A model generated the notes under the pieces. It was given only the letters and a program-made list of their open reading frames with translations. It ran no database searches and was not told the DNA's origin. This document shows positions 1 to 7,904 of a stretch of 64,000 nt of DNA, piece by piece (within the stretch, counting starts at the first letter, position 1; each line of letters opens with the position of its first letter). The position numbers were made by a program, and so were the translations under genes. The stretch is from Streptomyces sp. CG1 (GTDB taxonomy: Bacteria > Actinomycetota > Actinomycetes > Streptomycetales > Streptomycetaceae), in assembly GCF_041080625.1 (NCBI RefSeq), contig NZ_CP163518.1, forward strand, positions 3,844,001 through 3,908,000, read 5' to 3'.

Positions 1-444
1 GACCGTGTTCAGCGCCTTCGCCACGCGTGTCCGGGGCAGGCGGCGGGCCAGCAGCTCCGCCTCGCTCGGCCCCCAGGGCTCGCGCGGTGCAGGCATGCCA
101 CGCCGGGGCATCACGGGGTTGGACAGCTCCAGCACCACCTTGCCGGCCAGGACCGGTGCCAACTGTTCCGCCAGCTGCCGCAGCGGCTCGCCCGGCGGTA
201 CCGCGAGCACCACCAGCTCGGCCGCCGCCGCGGCTTTTCCGGGCGTCAGCTGCTCCACCTCCGGCGGCACACCGGGCCGTCTGCGGTGGTGCTCGCGCGA
301 CCCGGCCAGCACCTGAAGGCCCTGCCGCAGCGCGGCGCGCAGCAGAGCGGACCCCATGTGTCCGCACCCCACCACGGCCGTGCATGCAGGCAGCGGCGAG
401 GCCGCGGAGACAGCGCGACCGGGGCGGGAGTCCGGTTCAGACAC
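1..444 (-). CDS. NAD(P)-binding oxidoreductase, F420-dependent NADP reductase-like (partial)
   Basis: Reading the complement of 444 to 1 gives an uninterrupted frame of 148 codons that runs off the left edge. After a tail of about 20 residues it shows a Rossmann dinucleotide-binding start (AVVGCGHMGSALL), then a second strand ending in a basic residue (VLAGSRE), the segment LVVLAVPPGEPL, the segment VVLELSNPVMP, and finally VAKALNTV at the edge. This order is typical of the NADPH:F420 oxidoreductase-like family. The GTG start at 444 lies inside the thioesterase stop region (8-nt overlap, GTGTCTGA), so translation is probably coupled to the enediyne cassette. No ATG upstream of the Rossmann motif is available. 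I infer a redox step in enediyne or linked tailoring. Cofactor (NADPH, F420H2) and substrate cannot be read from this part. Confidence 0.75.
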   Translation of the reverse strand, partial: MSEPDSRPGRAVSAASPLPACTAVVGCGHMGSALLRAALRQGLQVLAGSREHHRRRPGVPPEVEQLTPGKAAAAAELVVLAVPPGEPLRQLAEQLAPVLAGKVVLELSNPVMPRRGMPAPREPWGPSEAELLARRLPRTRVAKALNTV

Positions 445-913
445 TCCGGGCCACCGCCAGGACGGGTTCCCGCTCGACGGGTTCCCGCTCGTAGGGGCGC
501 AGCGCCTCGGCGAACTCCTCGGGCACGTCCATCGGCTCCATCCCCTCGGCGGTGCGCCGCATACAGGCGATGGTCTGCTCACCGCGAGCCACCAGCTGAG
601 CCGTCCCGCCCTGCACCCGGTAGTAGTCGAAGACCATGCTGACCTGGTTGGACTCGCGTGCGCCGAGCGACATCCGCACCTCCACCTCCTCGGCGGCGTA
701 CAGCTCGGCGAGGAAGTCACAGCGGCTGGAGACGGTGACCATGGCGAAGTCCTCGCGCAGGGCCCGGAGCACTCCCGGTGCCCGCTCGGCCAGGAAGCGC
801 TCGCGGCAATGCCCCTGCCACAGAAAGTAGTTACTGAAGTACACGTTCCCAACGAGGTTCGTCTCTTCCAGCATCACCAGATGCCGGTGGTTGTACGTCG
901 TGCGCTGCCACAT
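437..913 (-). CDS. tebC: enediyne thioesterase (TEBC / E10 type)
   Basis: A 158-residue single-domain hotdog thioesterase. The N-terminal block ETNLVGNVYFSNYFLWQGHC is the signature of the thioesterases paired with enediyne PKSs (SgcE10, CalE7, DynE7 family), which release the polyketide from the ACP and give the linear polyene. It acts in the cytoplasm directly after PksE. The ATG at 913 is preceded by GGGAGG six bases upstream. This start puts 83 nt of the gene inside the 3' end of pksE in another frame; internal Met14 (MLEETN) would give a much smaller overlap but would remove the residues before the fold and lacks that site. The usual length is about 140-160 residues, so the gene looks complete. 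Family assignment is firm. Confidence 0.93.
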   Translation of the reverse strand: MWQRTTYNHRHLVMLEETNLVGNVYFSNYFLWQGHCRERFLAERAPGVLRALREDFAMVTVSSRCDFLAELYAAEEVEVRMSLGARESNQVSMVFDYYRVQGGTAQLVARGEQTIACMRRTAEGMEPMDVPEEFAEALRPYEREPVEREPVLAVARSV

Positions 914-3900
914 GTGTGCCTCCCGCTCCTGTCATCACGGCCACGGCGATCACCGGGCCCGACACTTCGCCGGTGCCCGGCTCACCGCCGACGTACGGCT
1001 CCGGTTCCGGCACGCCCTCGGGCACCAGACGGTCCGGGACCACCGCGGTCGCGATGAGCGAACGCCCGCTGCGGAAACGGACCCAGCCGTCCTCGAAGAC
1101 CCCGTCCACGGTCACCGGCGCGGTGGGGCCGCACCCCGCCTTGCTGCCGCACTCGGCCACCGTCCACAGCCGTGCCGCGATGGCGTGGTCCGGTTCGTCC
1201 AGCGCCAGGCGCAGTTGCCTCCACAGGCCCTCGTACGGGGCGCCGAGCGCCGAGCGCACCCCGTCCGCCTCTACGGGGACGATCCGCTGCCAGTCCACGG
1301 CGACACCGGCCGGCGCCGTGGCGACCAGGGTCAGCGGACCACAGTGGCTGCGCGAGGTGCCGTACGGCGGCCGCACGGGAGGGACGGTACGTTCCCGCGA
1401 TGCGCCCGACTCAATGCTCAGCGTCAGGGCGGGGTCCAGGCCGAGTGCGAGCGCGCCCCGTTCCAGGTGCACCGCGAGCAGCGGCCTGCTCCAGCGCTCC
1501 CGGCGCGGCAGCCGGCCCACGTCCAGCAGCCGCAGCCGGCGCCAGCGGACCAGGACACGGCCGCCCTCGTTCACGGCCTCGACGTCCCATTCGTACGCAC
1601 CACCCTCGGACCTGCGCTCCCGGGCATGCACCGTGACGTCACCGTCCGCACCGGCCGAGCCCTGTTCAGCGCCCTCTTCAGCGGCCTGGAACTCCTCGCA
1701 GCCCACGGGCAGCAGCCGCCGGCCCGGAACACAGGCCTGCAGCGCGTGGATGATCGCGTCATTGCGTCCGGGGCTGCCGAGGAGCAGGCCCTGGGCCAGT
1801 CCCTGGGCGAACCAGCCCGCCTCGACGGCCGGGGCCAGCCGGACCCTGACCTGCCGGGCGCGCAGGGCGTTCAGCCGCTCGACCCGCCGGAAGCGGCCGG
1901 TGTGGAAGTAGAGCGGCCCGTAGAGGTCCGCGGCCAGGACCTCGGGGTCGTCGCCGGTCACCGGCGGCAGGGACGGCGCGTCGCCCACCGGCTCCGTATC
2001 ACCGACGTCGTCCGGATCGCCGTCGCCGTCCGGCAGCGGGAACACGGCGCGGAAGTGGTCCGCCCGGAACGCCGTCTCGTCGCTGCGCAGGACCACGGTG
2101 ACGGCGCCGCCCTCGGCGAGCGCGCACAGCCGCAGGGTGCGCGTGCCGCCGGCCGCCGACGTGACGGGCCGGTCGAACGTCACCTCGCGGCAGCGGCGCA
2201 GCGGTCGGCCCGCCAGTACGGAGGCGGCCTGGGCCATCGCCTCCAGACCGACGACGGCGGGCAGCACCGGCAGCCCGTCGACGCGGTGGTCGCTCAGATA
2301 CGGGTCGGTGGCCTCCGTCATCGCGTTGTCCACGACGAGTTCCACGCCCGGGTAGTGGACGCGCGGACGCGTCAGGAACCGGGCCGCGGGGCCGAACGCA
2401 TCCGCGGGCAGCGGGCGCGGCGGCAGTCCCATGCGCCCGTGCACGGTCACCACCGTGGGCAGGCCCGGAGCTGCGGCCAGCCGCAGCAACAGGTCCAGGC
2501 CCTGCTCGACGGGGATCGGCGTGACGTCGCTGCGGGCCAACTGGTCCAGCACACCGAGCCGTTCCCCCATGCCCACGCCGGCCCACACCGACCAGTCGAG
2601 CACCAGGGTGCGACATCCGGGCAGGTCACGAGCCTCGTCCTGGAGCATCTGGCGCAACCGGCCGTTGGCGAGCGCGTAGTGGCACTCGCCCGCCAGCCCG
2701 TAGCGGCCGATCACCGAGCCGAATCCGATCAGCAGACGCAGCCGGCCGCGGTCCACCGCGGCCAGCAGATGGGCCAGACCCGTTGTCTTCGGTGCCAGGT
2801 GCGTTCGTACGTCGGTTTCGGTGAGGTCGTCGAAGCGCTGCGGCTGGTTGATCCCGGCCGCGTGCAGCACAGCGGTGACCGGGCCCAGTTCGCGCTCCAC
2901 CTCGGCGACCGCGTGCGCGGTGGCACGCGCGTCGGTGATGTCCGCCCGCTGATAGCGGACCGTGGCGCCGATTTCGGCGAGCCGTTCCAGGTTCCGCCGC
3001 AGCGCCGCGTCCCGAGCCGGATCGCCGCGGCCGAGCAGGGCGAGCGATACACCCGTCGTACGGGCGAAGGCGGCGGCTGCCTCGAAGCCCAGGCCCTTGC
3101 CGCCGCCACTGACCAGCAGTACGTCCTCCGGGCCGAGCACCGGTTCGGCTACGGCGTCCGGTTCGGGGAGAGGCATGGCGACCGGCTCGGCACAGGTGCC
3201 GTCCTCGAGCACCACCAGTTCCCGCAGCACCCCGGGCTCGGCCCCCGCGAAGGCCGCGGCGGCCGCCAGGCCCGCCTCGGTCGGCGGGACCCGGAGCAGG
3301 GTGATGCCGAGCCGCGGGTGTTCCTGGTGCAGGCTGCCCGCGAAGCCGGACAGGCCCGAACCATGCGTGACCAGGACGAGCCGGCCGCCACCGGCGATGG
3401 CCGAGCGGGCCGCGCCGAGGAGCCCGGCGAGCCCTTCCGGCACCTCCGCGTCGGGAACGTACAGCAGTTCGGCCTGGCCCGCCGGTTCGCCGGCCGCCGG
3501 CCGGAAGGCACCGGGCGCCGCTCCCCGAGGTGCAGCGACGGTGACCCGGCCCGGGCGGTCGGCGGGGTCCGGGGCGGGCGGCGCTACGGGGCGCAGTTCC
3601 TCGGTGAAGCAGCGGATCCAGGGCGCGACCCCCGGGGCGATCGCGTCCTGTCCGTCGCCGCTGCCGGTTCCGGGGAGCGCGCGCACCATCTCGGTGATCT
3701 CGGCGAGCGATGCGTCCGCCATGGTCAGCGGCGCGGCCGGGGGCTCACGGCCCGCCGCGCGGGCGGCCTCGGCGACCAGCTGGGTGACCTTCAGCGACGA
3801 CAGATGGAGGTCACTGAGCAGACGCTGGTCCGGCGTGAGCGCCGCCGGCTCGAACTCCGTGGCCTGGGCGACCGAGCGCAGCACGATGTCGGCCACGTCC

Positions 3901-6881
3901 TCCTCGGAGGGGTGGGCGTCGGGCTCGTCGGGCCCGGCGGAAGTGAACGGCTTGGCGTGTACGGGCTGTTCGGGGTGGAGGGAGGCGAACGACTGGGTCT
4001 GCAGGTCCGGTTCGGCACGTACGGCCGACTCGGCGGACACGGACTCGGACGCGGCCCGCTCGACGGACACGGAAGGGAACGGCTCGACGGATGCGAACCG
4101 TTCGGCAGGCACGGCCGGGGCAGCCGGTGAGGTGCCCTGACCGGATGCGGGCCGGGCGCAGGGGTTGCCGATGAACACTCGCTCCCGCCACGGGTCCACG
4201 GGGCGGCTCTCACGGCCCTCGAACAGCGCCTCCGCCGAGGCGAGCGCGCCGGAGGCGAAGAGCGCGGCCGCAGTCTGCGCGCGCGGTCCCGGCCCCGCCG
4301 CCCCGACGTCCAGGGACACAGTGGGCACGCCGCTGGGGGCGGCGAGCGCGGCCAGGGCGCGGCCGGGGCCGGTCTCGCAGAACAGGTCCGTCCGGTCGGC
4401 GACCGCGCGGACCGCCTCCCAGAACCGCACCGGCGCCGTCATCTGCGCACAGAGCAGTTCCTGCAGCTCCGCTCCCCCGGCGCGACACACGCCGCCGGTC
4501 ACGCCGGAGAGCAGCGTGCCGCGGGGCGCCGCGCATCCGGTGGCGCGGACCAGGGGCGCGAACTTCTGAGCCGCGGAGGCGACGGCGGGCGAGTGGAAGG
4601 CGTACGCCACGGGCAGCGGCTGCGCGTCGATACCGCGCTCGGCCGCGCGCCGGGCCAGCGCGGTCAGTTCGTCGGCGGGCCCGGCGACCACGTGGGCCAG
4701 CGGCCCGTTGTACGCGGCGACCACCAGCGAGGTGCCCCGGCACAGCTCCTCGGCGGCAGCGGCGTCGACGGTGAGCGCCAGCATCCCCGTACCGGGGGCA
4801 CAGAGTTCGGCCATCGTCCGGCCGCGCCGGTCCACCAGCTCCAGGCTCTCCCCCGCGCCCAGACAGCCCGCCCAGACGAGCGCGGCGTACTCGCCCAGGC
4901 TGTGCCCGAGCGCCGCCTCGGCCCGTACGCCCAGCTTCTGAAGCCACCTCAGGCCCGTCAGCGAGGCGCGGTGGACGACCGACTGGGCGGCGGCCGTGTC
5001 GGCGACCGGGCGGGGTCCGTGGGCGAGGGGAAACCCGCTCGCCCCGTCCTCGGCCAGGTCGGCGCCGATCGCACCCGGGCCGGCGGGCAGCGGGGCCCCC
5101 TGGCCCGGGAACAGCAGGGTGACCCGGCCCGGGCAGGCGTTCCCGGCCCACACGCCGGGGCGCCGGGCCAGCGTGCCCGGCGGGGCCTCGGCGACTACGG
5201 CCGCGGCGGCCTCGGCGCGCCGGGCGAGCTGCTCGGGAGAAGCTGCGATCAGGGCGGCGCGGACCGGGCCGGGGTGGGGTGCGCGGCCCCAGGCGCAGGC
5301 GAGGTCGTGGAGTTCGGCGTCGCACAGCCGCGGGGCGAGCCGTGCCAGGCGTCGCAGCCGGTCCGACAGCTCCTCGGGGCTGTCCGAGCTGAGCAGGATC
5401 AGCTCCTGCTCCGGGTCGGCCCGGCGGGCGCGGGGCACGGCGGAAAGGGCGGTGGCCCGCGGCCCCGGGTGCCGGGGCTCGCTCAGCACCACATGGGTGT
5501 TGATGCCGCCGAACCCGAAGGCGCTCACCCCGGCGACGCGCGGCCCGGGCGGCCACTCGGTCGCGTCGGCGAGGATCCGCAGCACCGCGCCCTCACCGGT
5601 GAGTTCGTCCCGTGGACTGTCGCATCCCGTGGTCGGCGGCAGCACTCCGCCGTGCACGCTCAGACACGCCTTGATCAGCCCGGCCAGTCCGGCCGCGGCC
5701 TTGGTGTGACCGATGTTGGCCTTGATGGATCCGAGCGCGGCCGGCCGCGGGGACCCGGCGCGCAGGGCGTGCAGCGCCTGCAGCTCGATCGCGTCGCCCA
5801 CGGCCGTACCGGTTCCGTGCCCCTCCAGCAGCCCCGCGGCGGCCGGGTCGAGACCCGCGTGGGCGTAGGCCCGGCGCAGCGCCAGGAGCTGGCCCCGTCG
5901 ATCGGGGCGGGTGATGCCGCCCGCGCCGTCCGAGGAGATCCCCCAGCCCCGGATCTCGGCGTAGACGGGCATCCCCGCGGCGGCCGCGTCCGGGGCGCGC
6001 ATCAGGGCGACGACCCCGCATCCCTCGCCGGGCAGGAAGCCGGTGGCCTCCTTGTCGTAGATCCGCATCCGGTCCTCGGCCAGCGCGCCGAGCCGCGCGA
6101 ACCCGACGAGTTCGAACGGGTCGAGGCTGATGTCCACACCTCCGGCCAGCACCAGGTCGGCGCTGCCCTCACGCAGCCGCCCGCAGGCCGCGGTCACGGC
6201 GAGCAGCGAGGAGGCGCAGGCACCGTCCACGGTGAATCCGCCGCCGTGGAAGTCGAACTGGTTGCAGATCCGGCCCGCGATGGTGTTGGCGAGGCCGCCG
6301 GCCAGGAACTCGTCGTCGGGTGCGGGGAACGGCTCCAGGTAGCGCTCCGCGGTCCGGGCGAGCACCTTCTCGCGCTGTGTCCCGGTGAGTCCTTCCTCCG
6401 ACAGGACGGCGTCGAGCACGGCCCGCACGTACGGCCAGCGCAGCCGCATGGTGCGGGCGCGAGTTACCTCGCCGGTGAGGGTGTTGCCGATGACCACCGC
6501 GACCCGGTCCCGGTCGAGGCCGGCGCCGCCGGGAGCCCCGGCGTCCTCCAGCGCGCGCGCCGCGGTCTCCAGCGCGAGCCAGTGGGCGGGATCCGTGGCG
6601 CGGTGCACCGCGCCGGGGACGCGGAAGGCGCCCCGGTCGAAGCGCCAGCCCTCCAGCAGGGCGGCCCTGGTCCCGTAGATGCTGTCCGGGTCGCGGCGCG
6701 TCGGGTCGGCGTAGTCCTCGACGGCGAGGCGCTCCGCGGGCAGCCGCCGGAACGCGCGGCGCCGGCGCAGGACGAGGTCCCACAGCTGGGCGGGGTCGTC
6801 GGCATCGGGGTACCGGCAGGCCATCCCCACTACGGCGATGCCGTCGTGGGATGCCTCGCCGGCCTTCTCGTACGGGGACAA
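831..6881 (-). CDS. pksE: iterative type I enediyne polyketide synthase PksE
   Basis: A 2016-residue PKS with the domain order KS-AT-ACP-KR-DH-PPTase that defines enediyne synthases. The KS (about 14-468) has Cys222 in DGACASS, His355 in EGHGTGT and His392 in NIGHTKAA. The AT (about 585-880) has Ser661 in GHSLGEY and His763 in AFHSP. The ACP (about 990-1070) carries the phosphopantetheine serine in DLHLSSL, most likely Ser1029. The KR has a nucleotide loop at 1257-1265 (VSGGGKGLG), Ser1389 and Tyr1402. The DH motif HRVDGLPVLP starts at His1532. The C-terminal PPTase-like region (about 1800-1960) holds Asp1863 and Glu1910, with Gln1865 where a second acidic residue is common. It builds an ACP-bound polyene iteratively. 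The TTG start follows GAGGAGAG; it is 21 nt after unbU. The linker at 910-985 is rich in Ser, Glu and Pro. Confidence 0.96.
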   Translation of the reverse strand: MSPYEKAGEASHDGIAVVGMACRYPDADDPAQLWDLVLRRRRAFRRLPAERLAVEDYADPTRRDPDSIYGTRAALLEGWRFDRGAFRVPGAVHRATDPAHWLALETAARALEDAGAPGGAGLDRDRVAVVIGNTLTGEVTRARTMRLRWPYVRAVLDAVLSEEGLTGTQREKVLARTAERYLEPFPAPDDEFLAGGLANTIAGRICNQFDFHGGGFTVDGACASSLLAVTAACGRLREGSADLVLAGGVDISLDPFELVGFARLGALAEDRMRIYDKEATGFLPGEGCGVVALMRAPDAAAAGMPVYAEIRGWGISSDGAGGITRPDRRGQLLALRRAYAHAGLDPAAAGLLEGHGTGTAVGDAIELQALHALRAGSPRPAALGSIKANIGHTKAAAGLAGLIKACLSVHGGVLPPTTGCDSPRDELTGEGAVLRILADATEWPPGPRVAGVSAFGFGGINTHVVLSEPRHPGPRATALSAVPRARRADPEQELILLSSDSPEELSDRLRRLARLAPRLCDAELHDLACAWGRAPHPGPVRAALIAASPEQLARRAEAAAAVVAEAPPGTLARRPGVWAGNACPGRVTLLFPGQGAPLPAGPGAIGADLAEDGASGFPLAHGPRPVADTAAAQSVVHRASLTGLRWLQKLGVRAEAALGHSLGEYAALVWAGCLGAGESLELVDRRGRTMAELCAPGTGMLALTVDAAAAEELCRGTSLVVAAYNGPLAHVVAGPADELTALARRAAERGIDAQPLPVAYAFHSPAVASAAQKFAPLVRATGCAAPRGTLLSGVTGGVCRAGGAELQELLCAQMTAPVRFWEAVRAVADRTDLFCETGPGRALAALAAPSGVPTVSLDVGAAGPGPRAQTAAALFASGALASAEALFEGRESRPVDPWRERVFIGNPCARPASGQGTSPAAPAVPAERFASVEPFPSVSVERAASESVSAESAVRAEPDLQTQSFASLHPEQPVHAKPFTSAGPDEPDAHPSEEDVADIVLRSVAQATEFEPAALTPDQRLLSDLHLSSLKVTQLVAEAARAAGREPPAAPLTMADASLAEITEMVRALPGTGSGDGQDAIAPGVAPWIRCFTEELRPVAPPAPDPADRPGRVTVAAPRGAAPGAFRPAAGEPAGQAELLYVPDAEVPEGLAGLLGAARSAIAGGGRLVLVTHGSGLSGFAGSLHQEHPRLGITLLRVPPTEAGLAAAAAFAGAEPGVLRELVVLEDGTCAEPVAMPLPEPDAVAEPVLGPEDVLLVSGGGKGLGFEAAAAFARTTGVSLALLGRGDPARDAALRRNLERLAEIGATVRYQRADITDARATAHAVAEVERELGPVTAVLHAAGINQPQRFDDLTETDVRTHLAPKTTGLAHLLAAVDRGRLRLLIGFGSVIGRYGLAGECHYALANGRLRQMLQDEARDLPGCRTLVLDWSVWAGVGMGERLGVLDQLARSDVTPIPVEQGLDLLLRLAAAPGLPTVVTVHGRMGLPPRPLPADAFGPAARFLTRPRVHYPGVELVVDNAMTEATDPYLSDHRVDGLPVLPAVVGLEAMAQAASVLAGRPLRRCREVTFDRPVTSAAGGTRTLRLCALAEGGAVTVVLRSDETAFRADHFRAVFPLPDGDGDPDDVGDTEPVGDAPSLPPVTGDDPEVLAADLYGPLYFHTGRFRRVERLNALRARQVRVRLAPAVEAGWFAQGLAQGLLLGSPGRNDAIIHALQACVPGRRLLPVGCEEFQAAEEGAEQGSAGADGDVTVHARERRSEGGAYEWDVEAVNEGGRVLVRWRRLRLLDVGRLPRRERWSRPLLAVHLERGALALGLDPALTLSIESGASRERTVPPVRPPYGTSRSHCGPLTLVATAPAGVAVDWQRIVPVEADGVRSALGAPYEGLWRQLRLALDEPDHAIAARLWTVAECGSKAGCGPTAPVTVDGVFEDGWVRFRSGRSLIATAVVPDRLVPEGVPEPEPYVGGEPGTGEVSGPVIAVAVMTGAGGTHVAAHDVQPPASGDAGRDEPRWERVLQ

Positions 6882-6902
6882 CGGCGACTCTCCTCAAGCC
6901 AC

Positions 6903-7904
6903 TCAGGACGCGTCGGCGACCGCGGTGCCGGCGCCGGAAGCGGCCGTGGCACGGGCGCTCTGGGCGTCGGCCTGTCCGGCTTCCTGGCGCGGGGCCGGGA
7001 TACCGCCGGCACGGCGCGCCGAGAGGAAGGCCAGCAGTGCCGCGCGCAGCACGCAGGCGATGACCAGGGCGAAGAACAGGCCGAAGACGACGTGCAGTTG
7101 CACGAGCACGCCGTACGCCGCGGCGATGGTCGCGCCGAAGACGACCTGGTTGCGTCGACGCCACGGTGAGGTGCCCGGATCGGTGATCATGTAGTTGGTG
7201 AACAGCACGAAGGCGGTGCCGGTCATCGGCAGCAGGGCACTGACCGTGGAGATGTCGGTGAGCGCGCCGCGGAGCACTGCCTGCGCCGCGAAGCCGCCCG
7301 CCCAGCCGAGGATCAGCGGCAGTTTGCCGGTCAGCTTGCCGTTCAGCAGGGTGCCGAGAGCCAGCACCACCATCGGCGGGACCGCGCCCCACCAGCCGTT
7401 CAGCCATTCCGTGAACTCGTACGGTGGCGCGATGCCCACCCACGGGAACAGCAGCAGGACCGTGACGATGCCGAAGTTGCTGGGGTTGAGGACGTGCCGG
7501 GCCTTGCCCATCACCCGTACCCGGACCAGGTACTTGCTGGACACGCCGACGATCGCGGCCAGCAGCGTGGGCCAGATGCGGCTGTTGGCGTACAGCAGCA
7601 TCGCGCAGGCCAGGCCTCCGATGTAGGCGGGCAGCAGGAAGTCGACCGCTTCGCCGAGAGGCCGCCGGTAGCGGGCCGGGCGCCGTAGGCCCCAGGCCTC
7701 TACCGTTTCCAGGAGCAGTTCGGTGAGCACCGCGGCCAGGACGGAGAACAGCGGTGTGGCATAGGCCTGTTCGAAGCCGAGGACGGTGTGGCCGAGCACG
7801 GTGGCGGCCGTGATGGACATCGCGAAGCGGCGCAGCGCCTTGCTGCGCCGGCACGGGGCGCAGGGCTTGCCGGTGTCGACGGCGCAGGTGTGGTCGGTCG
7901 TCAT
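6903..7904 (-). CDS. unbU: enediyne biosynthesis membrane protein UnbU (E5 type)
   Basis: A 333-residue polytopic membrane protein of the UnbU/E5 family, one of the five proteins shared by all enediyne warhead cassettes. Its middle resembles RnfD/NqrB-type membrane redox subunits: NPSNFGIVTVLLLFPW and FTNYMITDPGTSPW are the family landmarks. About eight hydrophobic segments are visible between residues 30 and 300, followed by a polar Ala/Gly-rich tail. A Cys cluster close to the N terminus (CAVDTGKPCAPCRR) could bind metal or form a redox site; that is inference. The ATG at 7904 overlaps the unbV stop as ATGA and follows a GGAGG site. A longer upstream reading exists but would lie entirely within unbV. 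The biochemical role is not established in the family. Confidence 0.9.
   Translation of the reverse strand: MTTDHTCAVDTGKPCAPCRRSKALRRFAMSITAATVLGHTVLGFEQAYATPLFSVLAAVLTELLLETVEAWGLRRPARYRRPLGEAVDFLLPAYIGGLACAMLLYANSRIWPTLLAAIVGVSSKYLVRVRVMGKARHVLNPSNFGIVTVLLLFPWVGIAPPYEFTEWLNGWWGAVPPMVVLALGTLLNGKLTGKLPLILGWAGGFAAQAVLRGALTDISTVSALLPMTGTAFVLFTNYMITDPGTSPWRRRNQVVFGATIAAAYGVLVQLHVVFGLFFALVIACVLRAALLAFLSARRAGGIPAPRQEAGQADAQSARATAASGAGTAVADAS

Noticed and set aside
831..6881. Modular PKS or PUFA-type synthase instead of enediyne PKS
   Set aside because: The order KS-AT-ACP-KR-DH-PPTase with one ACP, together with UnbL/V/U and the matching thioesterase, fits only the enediyne type. PUFA synthases have tandem ACPs and separate subunits.
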